Source of the DNA: Lachnospiraceae bacterium
Lineage (GTDB): Bacteria; Bacillota; Clostridia; Lachnospirales; Lachnospiraceae
DNA: 44,744 bases
Direction of reading: 5' to 3'
Assembly: GCA_014804365.1 (NCBI GenBank)
Contig: JAAUZX010000077.1
Span: 1-44,744, forward strand
Every line of letters starts with the position of its first letter. Position 1 is the first letter of the stretch. The translations under genes and the position numbers were made by a program. The notes beneath the pieces were generated by a model. That model searched no databases. It saw only the letters and a list, made by a program, of their open reading frames with translations, and was not told where the DNA came from. Below, in pieces: positions 8,226-15,311 of the stretch.

Positions 8226-8759
8226 TTGACGCGCGAAGATGAACTGATCAGACAAATTAAACAGGGCAGGCGTGAGTGTCTTAACGAGCTGGTGGAACTG
8301 TACTATCCTGCCATTCTGCGCTACTGTATGTGGCATATACCCGACATGGAAAGCGCGCAGGATGCCACGCAGGAGACATTCTTAAAGCTGGTGCGGTTCA
8401 TCGACCGTTACCACCACCGAGGGCAGTTTAAATCTTTTCTCTATAAAATTGCCGCAAATACCTGCATTGATATCAAACGCAAACGATCCGTACCGGAGTT
8501 TTCTCTCGAATCGCTGCCGGAAAACTATGCGGCAGCAGAAGTTCAATCGGAAAGCGGATTTCAGACCGCGGAGGACAGACTGCAGCTTGCATCGGCTTTA
8601 ACCTGTCTGGATTCCACACAGCGGGAGCTTGTGCTGCTGCGATACGGTCAGGAGCTGTCGCTTAAGGAAATTTCCGCTGTCACAGGGCTTCCTCTGCGCA
8701 CGGTACAGACGAAGCTGCGGCGTGCAGTACAGAAAATGAACAAATCCGCCGCAATGTAA
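8226..8759 (+). CDS. ECF-type RNA polymerase sigma factor
   Basis: A 177-residue sigma-70-family protein with only regions 2 and 4, the ECF layout. Region 2 (about 20-85) contains YYPAILRYCMWHIPDMESAQ, DATQETFLKLVRF and the FLYKIAANTCIDIKRKR helix. Region 4 (about 115-170) has LTCLDSTQRELVLLRYGQEL and LKEISAVTGLPLRTVQTKLRRA, the -35-binding helix-turn-helix. The start is TTG at 8226, supported by AAAGGGAGA five bases upstream; no better ATG is available. It leads a cluster with a membrane protein, an ABC ATPase and an ABC-2 permease. No recognisable zinc-binding anti-sigma factor lies next to it. It presumably drives its own operon, often in answer to cell-envelope stress or antimicrobial peptides; the signal is not visible. 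Confidence 0.92.
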   Translation: MTREDELIRQIKQGRRECLNELVELYYPAILRYCMWHIPDMESAQDATQETFLKLVRFIDRYHHRGQFKSFLYKIAANTCIDIKRKRSVPEFSLESLPENYAAAEVQSESGFQTAEDRLQLASALTCLDSTQRELVLLRYGQELSLKEISAVTGLPLRTVQTKLRRAVQKMNKSAAM

Positions 8760-8840
8760 TATACCACGCCACGATCCGACCGGTTCTGTAGTAATACAAC
8801 GTAAAACGATCCACCCCTATCCCCGACAAGGAGGTATCCT

Positions 8841-9614
8841 ATGCTTCATAGACAATGGAAGAACTTATTCGCAATTGAAAAAGGCACTGCCTACGAATCC
8901 CATATGCAGGATACGCTCCGGCTTGTGCAAGAACAAGCCGACTGCCTAAATCCTGCGGGATCGCCCGTATTATCTTTAGCCGGACTGGTGACGAAGCAGG
9001 TCAAATTCCTGGCATGGAAAATCTGGCTTACACAGGGAATGGTACTGGCGGCTCTATGCGCTGTCTTCTTCTGTATACACACAAACAGTACTTTAGAATG
9101 GGTCGATCTATATATTCTGCCCAGATTCCTCTGCGGCTGCGGAGGCGTGGTCGCAATGAGCGCCATCCCGATCTTAAAACGGGCATCGAGATATAAAATG
9201 TTTGAACTGGAACAGTCCACCCACTTTGCCATTGGCGGCAGTCTGCTATCCCAATTACTGTTTATCGGTATTGGAGACGTCTGTATGCTGACCGTTCTTG
9301 CTCTGGCTGTTGGAAGATTTGGGTTGACTATTCCGGTCACTATCATAACTCTTATCGTCCCGTTTATGACTGCGGCAACGGCATGCATAATGCTGTGGGC
9401 GCGCACAACCCCGTCCGTTTTTCAGACTGTAAGTGTAATCCTCTGCCTACTGTCTTCATGGCTTTGTTATGAAGTTATCGACAAGAGCAGCTTATTACAG
9501 ACACCGGCACGACTCTGCCTCTGGACGGGATATGCTCTGATCTGTATTGCCGTGATCTGTCACGAATACCATAACATATGTTCTTATAAATCTGTTGAAC
9601 AAATGTTGAATTAA
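8841..9614 (+). CDS. Membrane protein of unknown function in the sigma/ABC cluster
   Basis: A 257-residue protein with a soluble N-terminal part (about 1-55) followed by about six hydrophobic segments (about 60-80, 92-115, 128-150, 152-178, 190-208, 220-240). No catalytic or binding motif is visible. ATG at 8841 follows AAGGAGGTATCCT, one of the best ribosome sites in the window, so the gene is real. It sits between the ECF sigma gene (81 bases upstream) and the ABC ATPase. The position suggests either a membrane-bound anti-sigma or sensor acting through its N-terminal segment, or an accessory subunit of the transporter. Neither can be proved from the sequence. Confidence 0.75.
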   Translation: MLHRQWKNLFAIEKGTAYESHMQDTLRLVQEQADCLNPAGSPVLSLAGLVTKQVKFLAWKIWLTQGMVLAALCAVFFCIHTNSTLEWVDLYILPRFLCGCGGVVAMSAIPILKRASRYKMFELEQSTHFAIGGSLLSQLLFIGIGDVCMLTVLALAVGRFGLTIPVTIITLIVPFMTAATACIMLWARTTPSVFQTVSVILCLLSSWLCYEVIDKSSLLQTPARLCLWTGYALICIAVICHEYHNICSYKSVEQMLN

Positions 9615-9677
9615 GATACCGCGTATCTCGGAAAACACATTACAAATTTAAACTTACTGTAAGAAGGAGAGAACATC

Positions 9678-10565
9678 ATGGAAATCACACTGGAACATGT
9701 AGCAAAACATTTTAAAGACAAAACCAATAAGGAATTTCCCGTCAAAAAAGCGGTGGCGGATGTGAGTCTGCACCTTACGCCCGGTGTATGGGGACTGCTC
9801 GGTGCCAACGGCTCCGGCAAAACCACGCTGATGCGCATGATCTGCGGCATTATGAAGCCTACCGCTGGACGGATCTGCTATGACGGCGTAGACATCGCGC
9901 AGTTGGATGATGCCTATCGGGACATTATCGGATATCTGCCGCAGGAATTCGGCTTTTATCCGGAATTTACAGTACAGCAATATCTGGAGTACATCTCCGC
10001 ACTCAAGGGAATGACCAATGCACAGGCGAAAAACCGAATTGACGAGCTGCTTGCGAGGCTGTCTCTTAATGACGTGCGCAGGAAGCGAATCATCAAACTC
10101 TCCGGCGGCATGAAGCGCCGCGTCGGAATCGCACAGGCTCTTCTGAACGATCCTGAATTTCTCGTTCTGGATGAGCCCACCAGCGGTCTTGACCCCGGCG
10201 AGCGGGTGCGCTTCCGCAATCTGCTCTCGGAATTTGCCAAAGACCGGATTGTGCTGATCTCCACCCACATCGTACCCGATGTAGAATATATCGCAACGAG
10301 AAACGCCATTATGAAAAACGGGGAAATCCTGCTGACCGGCACCACACAGGAGCTGGTGTCGCAGATGCACGGCAAAGTATTTCAAGCCGTAATCCCACCA
10401 CAGGAACTTCCCATGTGGGAATCCGAACCCAAGATACAGATCGTCAATCTGCGCAACGAGGCGGACGGCAGTATCTGTCTCAGGTACCTCGGAAATCCGA
10501 CGGATATCCCGGATGCGGAGGCGCAGAATCCTACGCTGGAAGACTTGTATCTGCACCTAAAATAA
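9678..10565 (+). CDS. ABC transporter ATP-binding protein
   Basis: A 295-residue cytosolic ATPase. It has Walker A GANGSGKT (42-49), a Q-loop at LPQEFGFYPE (about 87-96), signature LSGGM (141-145), Walker B with catalytic E in LVLDEPTSGLD (162-172) and an H-loop at STHI. The C-terminal 80 residues resemble the regulatory tail of exporters that pair with ABC-2 permeases. ATG at 9678 has AAGGAGAGAACATC upstream. It is followed after 20 bases by the permease gene. Together they would form an exporter of the bacitracin/lantibiotic-resistance or stress type under control of the ECF sigma factor; the substrate is inferred only in this broad sense. Confidence 0.93.
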   Translation: MEITLEHVAKHFKDKTNKEFPVKKAVADVSLHLTPGVWGLLGANGSGKTTLMRMICGIMKPTAGRICYDGVDIAQLDDAYRDIIGYLPQEFGFYPEFTVQQYLEYISALKGMTNAQAKNRIDELLARLSLNDVRRKRIIKLSGGMKRRVGIAQALLNDPEFLVLDEPTSGLDPGERVRFRNLLSEFAKDRIVLISTHIVPDVEYIATRNAIMKNGEILLTGTTQELVSQMHGKVFQAVIPPQELPMWESEPKIQIVNLRNEADGSICLRYLGNPTDIPDAEAQNPTLEDLYLHLK

Positions 10566-10585
10566 CACTAGAAAGGAATTTCATC

Positions 10586-11830
10586 ATGACAAGATTATAT
10601 AAAGAAGAACTAAAACGCGTCTTACGCACCAGAAGCACTCTCCTATTCCTTGCTGCAGCGGTGATTTTATCTGTCTTTATGGCATATGTGCCTGTCACTT
10701 ACGTGCGGTTTACCTATGAAGAAAACGGTCAGGAAATGACGATAAAGGGCCGTGAAGCCCTTGCTATACGTAAGGAATTGCAGACCCCGAACGCCGGAGA
10801 AATAACCCCGGAGAAAATGGCAGAGGGGCTGCATGCCTATCAGAAAAATCTGGAAATATACGGGGATTTCTATGGAGATTTTCCCCGCAATGTGCACAAC
10901 AGTGAAATATTCCCTTGGTCACCGCAAATCAGCAGACTGCGCGAAGTCATGGCCGACTCTGAAAGCGGACTGGCTCCGGACTATACGGAAATGACCGAAG
11001 AAGACGCCCTGAACTTTTACGAGCGCTGCCGTACCCATCTGACCGATCTGATGAAACTGGAGCAGAGAAATAATCCGCAGGCGCAGCAGATCGCCGCTAA
11101 AATGTATGATAAAGTGACAATGCCCTTCTATTACTATCCGGGCTACGATACCAATATGTTTGAATATGAGGGAATCTACCTGTTTATCCTGATGTTTCTG
11201 TGTGTCATGGTCACAGCCCCGTCATTTAGCTGCGAATACCAGACGGGTGCGGACGATATTCTGCGCAGTACCAAGCGCGGACGGCGAAGCCTTGCTTTTG
11301 TGAAAATATTGTCAGCCCTGACCATCAGCATTGTCATGTTTATGCTGTGCATGGCGATCTTCATGGTAATCTCCAACATCCTTTTCGGATGGGAATGCCG
11401 ACAGACCTCCATGCAGATACTTTTCTCAGCATCCACGCTGCTTGGTCTGAACATGGGGCAGCTTCAGAATCTTGTTATGCTTGCCGGCTTCATCGCGCTG
11501 CTTGCCTGCGTCAGCTTCGTGCTGTTTGTGTCCTCCGCTTGCAAGAATACGACGATTGCCACCGGACTGACCATCGCCTTCGTCCTGTTTCCGTCCGTCT
11601 TCTACATGATGATCGGCAATACATTATCCGCTTACTTAAGGGTACTGTTTCCTTCCGGCGCGCTGGGCGGAAGCAACTCGTTTGGCTATGCCGTAACATA
11701 TTACTTTGAATTTCTGAAATTCGGACCCCTCACCGTATGGACGCCGTGGCTTCTGATGATCGTGCCAACATTTGAGATTCCACTTTTCCTATGGCTGACG
11801 GTTCGGACGTATTGTAAGCGGAGTATGTGA
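10586..11830 (+). CDS. ABC-2 type transporter permease
   Basis: A 414-residue integral membrane protein. TM1 is at about 18-37; a large extracytoplasmic domain (about 40-200) follows; then five or so membrane helices fill the C-terminal half (about 215-400). This is the ABC-2 permease plan seen in exporters that interact with peptides or envelope molecules. The open frame extends back into the ATPase gene, but ATG at 10586 is the start: it follows GAAAGGAATTTCATC and gives a normal N-terminus (MTRLYKEELKRVL). It is last in the ECF-sigma cluster. The stop codon is followed three bases later by a double-hairpin repeat that also occurs after another gene in the window. Confidence 0.88.
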   Translation: MTRLYKEELKRVLRTRSTLLFLAAAVILSVFMAYVPVTYVRFTYEENGQEMTIKGREALAIRKELQTPNAGEITPEKMAEGLHAYQKNLEIYGDFYGDFPRNVHNSEIFPWSPQISRLREVMADSESGLAPDYTEMTEEDALNFYERCRTHLTDLMKLEQRNNPQAQQIAAKMYDKVTMPFYYYPGYDTNMFEYEGIYLFILMFLCVMVTAPSFSCEYQTGADDILRSTKRGRRSLAFVKILSALTISIVMFMLCMAIFMVISNILFGWECRQTSMQILFSASTLLGLNMGQLQNLVMLAGFIALLACVSFVLFVSSACKNTTIATGLTIAFVLFPSVFYMMIGNTLSAYLRVLFPSGALGGSNSFGYAVTYYFEFLKFGPLTVWTPWLLMIVPTFEIPLFLWLTVRTYCKRSM

Positions 11831-11833
11831 AAA

Positions 11834-11882
11834 AAGTAAATCGCTTCGCGATTAACTTTGCGAGATTTGCTTCGCAAACTCG
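11834..11882 (+). repeat. Double-hairpin repeat, copy 1
   Basis: Two consecutive hairpins just after the permease stop codon. Hairpin 1 pairs GTAAATCGC (11836-11844) with GCGATTAAC (11848-11856), one mismatch. Hairpin 2 pairs CGAG/TTTGC with GCAAA/CTCG (11861-11882). The element matches copy 2 at 20527-20577; the sequences differ in stem 1, but the differences keep pairing. CTCG/CGAG at 11879-11894 may form a third stem. No U-run follows, so a plain intrinsic terminator is unlikely. Similar elements in other Lachnospiraceae are possible, but this was not searched. Confidence 0.75.
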
Positions 11883-11927
11883 TGCATGAACGAGCAATCT
11901 TCTATATAAATAATCGAACAAGTTTGA

Positions 11928-11952
11928 TTGCGAGATTTGCACCGCGAACTCG
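11928..11952 (+). repeat. Partial copy of the double-hairpin repeat (second stem only)
   Basis: TTGCGAGATTTGC (11928-11940) matches the second hairpin of copy 1, and the right arm GCGAACTCG is a diverged version. The first hairpin is not recognisable. It probably derives from the same repeat family as copy 1, 46 bases away. Confidence 0.55.
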
Positions 11953-12057
11953 AAAGAGTGGAACACATTGTTTATTATTATGTTTATCTTGCAATGAAAT
12001 ATAGGATATGATAAGATAATCCCAAGCAAAGAACAATTCTAAGATTCTTACAGTATC

Positions 12058-12627
12058 TTGTATCTATGCAGAGTATTCTCTGCAATAACTCCTTGCTTAC
12101 AACTAAATAACCGCAGGGAGGACATAATACAAATATCCTCTCTGCCATACCAGGAAAGAGAGGATAAAGATCTGGCAATGTATACTTTCAGTGAACGTTG
12201 CGAAGAAGTACCGGAACTGTCATTGGATGATGGTACAAGCAAGATATTCCTGAATATGACGAGTAAAAACGGGCGACCTGAATTGATCAGTCTGCTACAG
12301 TACATGAAGCACACCGCACTGAATAATGAGAGCGTTATGGTGCAGGACAAACGAATAGTGGATTTAGACAGAATCGTGGAAGAAGTAAAACAATCAGAAG
12401 AATGGGAGGCTGTGAAGATGAATATTCTTGAGATTGGGATGGAACGAGGCAAAGAATGAGGACTGGAACAGGGCAGACAACAAGGCATCCAACAGGGAAA
12501 TACTGACACTTTAAAAGGTATCATCGAAAATATGCTCCGGCATGATATGTCAGATGAAAATATCAGATTGTACACCGGATGTGAACAGGATTTTATTGAT
12601 AAAATCAAGCTCGAAATGAATAAATAG
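12058..12627 (+). pseudogene. Broken Rpn-family nuclease / transposase-like gene
   Basis: The frame encodes the C-terminal part of a PD-(D/E)XK Rpn-type protein (recombination-promoting nuclease, often annotated as putative transposase). Visible marks are FSERCEEVPELSLDDGTSKIF, an LLQYM helix and the ending rich in G, E and Q (GLEQGRQQGIQQG). Reading stops at an in-frame TGA (12457-12459), yet the same frame resumes at once with the expected tail and ends at TAG (12625-12627). The N-terminal nuclease domain is absent: upstream is only AT-rich DNA and repeat sequence. It is therefore truncated and carries a nonsense mutation. It lies between hairpin repeats and a run of further hairpins, a small decayed mobile-type island. 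Confidence 0.75.
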
Positions 12628-12632
12628 CATAC

Positions 12633-12674
12633 AAGCAGCCCATTTACGTGCTTATGGAAAGTGAGCTGCTTTTC
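12633..12674 (+). terminator. Terminator-like hairpin after the broken Rpn gene
   Basis: AAGCAGC (12633-12639) pairs with GCTGCTT (12665-12671), with further partial pairing inside, followed by a short T-run. It starts six bases after the TAG that ends the Rpn reading frame. Confidence 0.6.
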
Positions 12675-13244
12675 GCATTTTGGTCAGAGAAGTATGACCA
12701 AAAGAAACACCCCTCTTTCCGTATTTCGGAGAGAGGAGCGTTTCCATATTCTTTCATTATGCCAAGGTTATGCGCACCAGCCAAATCATCGCGGCCGCCG
12801 CCGGATATCCGTGCCGGCACGTCTGACTAACTCTACCGCTGGTGAAAATGATCCCAATCCTGACACACCACACCAACTACAATTATCGGAATATTTTTCT
12901 TCATATCTCCATCATCTCCTTTGACTATTTATTCTTTAGTATACAGTTTCTCTTATTGTGCAAATACTTTGAAACCCATGCATTTCTACCGCGGATAAAA
13001 CACAGCGCAGTTTCAAACGACTATATTATGTAGTCATTATAATCTTAACATCTGCTATCTATGGTGTCAAACTGTTTTCTTTGGAGACAACAAATTGCAG
13101 TGAACATATTGAAAATAATCTGATTTTGTGGTATTTTTGTTTGTTGTATTAATGATTATAGCAATGGCATTAGCAGCAGTAATATTGATATCTGTCGTGT
13201 CGCCATATATTGTAATTGTATTGATATCTAAAGTGCCGCTATTA
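12675..13244. other. Gene-free stretch with two further hairpins
   Basis: No gene could be supported. Two more hairpins follow the terminator directly: TTTGGTCA/TGACCAAA (12679-12702), and CCTCTTTCC/GGAGAGAGG with flanking AAAC/GTTT (12705-12743). A short GC-rich patch, which includes GCGGCCGC near 12792, contrasts with the AT-rich surroundings. From about 12860 onward the DNA is AT-rich and shows no coding character. Short open frames here lack ribosome sites and known domains. Confidence 0.5.
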
Positions 13245-13404
13245 TAATTTCTATAATATCGTTTTCTATAGTATTATTGGTTTTATAATATCATTTTTTA
13301 TAATAGCATTGGTTTTATAATATCGTTATTTATAATAGCATTGGTTTTATAATATCACTATCTATAGCAGTGTTACTGTAGTATTATTATCTATTGTATC
13401 GTTA
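13245..13404. repeat. AT-rich 32-bp imperfect tandem repeat
   Basis: Units of 32 bp begin at 13245, 13277, 13309, 13341 and 13373. Units 2 and 3 (13277 and 13309) are nearly identical and share TTGGTTTTATAATATC; the outer units are more diverged. The length is not a multiple of three, and no open frame uses it. It lies directly downstream (3') of the M56 peptidase gene, which reads toward it. Confidence 0.75.
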
Positions 13405-13434
13405 TTTATTGCATCGACCTTTATATTTATGGTA

Positions 13435-14793
13435 TCAGTGCGGACATTTGGCGTACCTCGTCTCGGATATAAAATCACCAACTAATACAAAACCACATTT
13501 ACTGCACCGCTCTGCATCATACACTTTTACAAGACAACTACCGTCCGATTTCTTATCATGCATAACACGTGTTCCCGGTTCATAATTATGATTACAGCCC
13601 CAATAAACACCTGTAACTCCTTCGTCCTGTGTCGGGTAGATTCTGCCATCTGCGTCCACAAACTGATCATCGTATCTGATGTCATTGTTGTACGGTATAT
13701 ATGAATCAGCCTCTTCCAATACTTCTACCTCAACTTCCTTCGGAATATACTGCCACGTCTGCCCCTCCATGAAATATTCTACTTCGGCCTGCGACATATT
13801 CCTATTTAATCCTTCATGAATCGTATCCTCATAAGCAAGCGCCGTCAGCGAATTGGCTGCTACTAATACGGCAACCACCGCGCCTGCCGCACTCTTATTC
13901 CACTTTCTCATCTTCATAACGTTATCCATCCTTTTCTTTATTTTTTCTGCTTTGGTTCCGAATCCCGCCGCCCATCGTTGATATTTTTTCTCACCTTCCT
14001 CAACCTTGGTCGATTCCAGAATCATCAGCTTCAAGTATCTCTTTATTTCATCTTTCGTTCTGTCCTGCACTACTATCTCATCACAGGACCATTCACAGGT
14101 TCGTTCAAAATCCCGGTACATAATCCATGCTGCCGGATTCCACCAGTGCAGCAGGATCACGCACTGCACCAGTACTTTCCACCAGACGTCCCACCGCTTA
14201 ATATGAATCAGTTCATGGCACAGAATCAATTCCGCATCGGGACTGCCCGGCTTCTGGTCACACAAGATAACCGGCTTCAGAAAACCAAAGGTTATGCTTC
14301 TTCCACTTATATTATCCTGATATACGGTAACTTTTCGTTCCACACCGCATTGCTCTTTTAATCGCTCCAGAAAGGAGCTTTCCTCTTTGGTAATGATCTG
14401 ATCTGCACAATCTAACACTCTCTTTCTTGTCTTACAATAGTCGTTTATTTTGCATGACAGCCACAATGTGGCAAATGCCAGCCATATTACTATAATAATT
14501 ATTTGAATCTTCATATAGCCGTTGATATAGATTTTCTCATTCGCATGAACCATATATCCCGCCCATGCCGCCGAGGCTTGTGCAATGCTTTTCCGTTCCG
14601 GCTGAAGATGCTCTGCAATATTTATATACCACCTTTTCACGAAAGGAAGCGGTATCAAATAGTACAGAATAGCCGCTTTGACGAACAGATATTGCAGCCT
14701 TGCAGACATTTTATCCCGCAGCAGGCCTCTGAGCAGCATGTAGATTCCTACCATTGTACTTCCCGAAAGAGACATGATCAGCAGATACTTCAT
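13435..14793 (-). CDS. BlaR1/MecR1-like M56 metallopeptidase with Cys/His-rich C-terminus
   Basis: A 452-residue membrane protein. Hydrophobic segments lie at about 2-22, 34-52, 95-115 and 302-320. The zinc-protease motif HELIH (193-197) is followed by the IKRWD helix and the CEWSCDEIVV segment (233-242), where a further metal ligand is expected. By family knowledge such proteins sense an outside signal and cause cleavage of a BlaI-type repressor. The beta-lactam-sensing penicillin-binding domain of BlaR1 is absent. Instead, the exported tail (about 322-452) ends in a Cys/His cluster: C400, H402, H412, C420, C430, C433, C450, H452, which looks like a metal-binding ribbon. Its start lies 12 bases after the repressor's stop, so the two form one operon. 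The signal is unknown. Confidence 0.87.
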   Translation of the reverse strand: MKYLLIMSLSGSTMVGIYMLLRGLLRDKMSARLQYLFVKAAILYYLIPLPFVKRWYINIAEHLQPERKSIAQASAAWAGYMVHANEKIYINGYMKIQIIIIVIWLAFATLWLSCKINDYCKTRKRVLDCADQIITKEESSFLERLKEQCGVERKVTVYQDNISGRSITFGFLKPVILCDQKPGSPDAELILCHELIHIKRWDVWWKVLVQCVILLHWWNPAAWIMYRDFERTCEWSCDEIVVQDRTKDEIKRYLKLMILESTKVEEGEKKYQRWAAGFGTKAEKIKKRMDNVMKMRKWNKSAAGAVVAVLVAANSLTALAYEDTIHEGLNRNMSQAEVEYFMEGQTWQYIPKEVEVEVLEEADSYIPYNNDIRYDDQFVDADGRIYPTQDEGVTGVYWGCNHNYEPGTRVMHDKKSDGSCLVKVYDAERCSKCGFVLVGDFISETRYAKCPH

Positions 14794-14805
14794 GTTGCTA
14801 TCTCC

Positions 14806-15168
14806 CTAATAATTTTCCAGGATCCTGACAAGTTCCTCCGCCTCCTGCTGGCTAATACTGTTCTCCTGCGTAAATGCAGCCACAAGATTGCTCAATTTGC
14901 CGCCATACATATGATCGATCGCACTTTTCATTTGCTTCAGATAGTATTCTTCCCTGCTGTATATAGGTGTGACGATCCTGTGTTCCCTTTTTACCATTCC
15001 CTTCTCTTCCAGCCTTGACAGGAAAGTGTTTAAGGTCTGTCTCTTCCACGCTTTCCCTTCTTCTTCAAACAAGGCAAGAAGCTGTGCCTGTCTGACGCCT
15101 TCACTCTGATCCCACAGTTTTTCCATCACCTCCTGTTCAGCCTCTGACATGTTATAAATGCTCCTCAT
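14806..15168 (-). CDS. BlaI/MecI/CopY-family transcriptional repressor
   Basis: A 120-residue winged-helix DNA-binding protein. The N-terminal half contains the typical SEAEQEVMEKLWDQSEG and LNTFLSRLEEKGMVKRE helices plus the wing (REHRIVTPIYS), and the C-terminal half (about 75-120) is the dimerisation helix bundle. Repressors of this family bind dyads as dimers and are released by proteolysis triggered by a partnered M56 protein. That partner is encoded directly downstream. A promoter and a dyad overlapping the start of transcription lie upstream, so autoregulation is very likely. ATG at 15168; the AAAGGAGGGG ribosome site is about 10 bases upstream. Confidence 0.92.
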   Translation of the reverse strand: MRSIYNMSEAEQEVMEKLWDQSEGVRQAQLLALFEEEGKAWKRQTLNTFLSRLEEKGMVKREHRIVTPIYSREEYYLKQMKSAIDHMYGGKLSNLVAAFTQENSISQQEAEELVRILENY

Positions 15169-15189
15169 ATAATTGTCTCCCCTCCTTTC

Positions 15190-15208
15190 AGACTAATGTA
15201 TGTAGTCT
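15190..15208. promoter_or_regulatory. Likely BlaI-type operator
   Basis: AGACTA and TAGTCT form a perfect 6-bp dyad around a 7-base centre, between the -10 box and the ribosome site. On the minus strand the half-site ACATTAGT also occurs once more inside the promoter spacer (near 15229-15236). BlaI/MecI operators are dyads with TACA/TGTA cores; this site contains TACATACA. Confidence 0.65.
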
Positions 15209-15214
15209 ATTTCT

Positions 15215-15244
15215 ACTATACAATCACCTACTAATGTCTGTCAA
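15215..15244 (-). promoter_or_regulatory. Sigma-A promoter of the repressor/peptidase operon
   Basis: On the minus strand a perfect TTGACA (15244-15239) and TATAGT (15220-15215) are separated by 18 bases. The operator dyad lies directly downstream, a layout that fits repression by the first gene product. Confidence 0.8.
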
Positions 15245-15273
15245 TTACAATTTACATATTGTGACAAGAATTT

Positions 15274-15297
15274 AAGGCAAACCATTCGGTTTGCCTT
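15274..15297 (-). terminator. Hairpin after the ABC exporter operon
   Basis: A perfect 10-bp stem, AAGGCAAACC (15274-15283) with GGTTTGCCTT (15288-15297), and a 4-base loop. It lies 15 bases after the exporter stop codon. The minus-strand tail is only moderately T-rich. Confidence 0.7.
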
Positions 15298-15311
15298 ATT
15301 TATAACACTAT

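Noticed and set aside
9654-10556. 300-codon open frame antisense to the ABC ATPase gene
   Set aside because: It mirrors a clear ATPase gene with all motifs, has no family marks and no independent ribosome site; it is a shadow frame.
12648-13033. Three short overlapping open frames in the gene-free stretch
   Set aside because: They run through hairpins and AT-rich DNA, lack ribosome sites and match no family I know.
13245-13404. 32-bp repeats considered as CRISPR
   Set aside because: Units are head-to-tail with no spacers, and no cas gene is present in the window.
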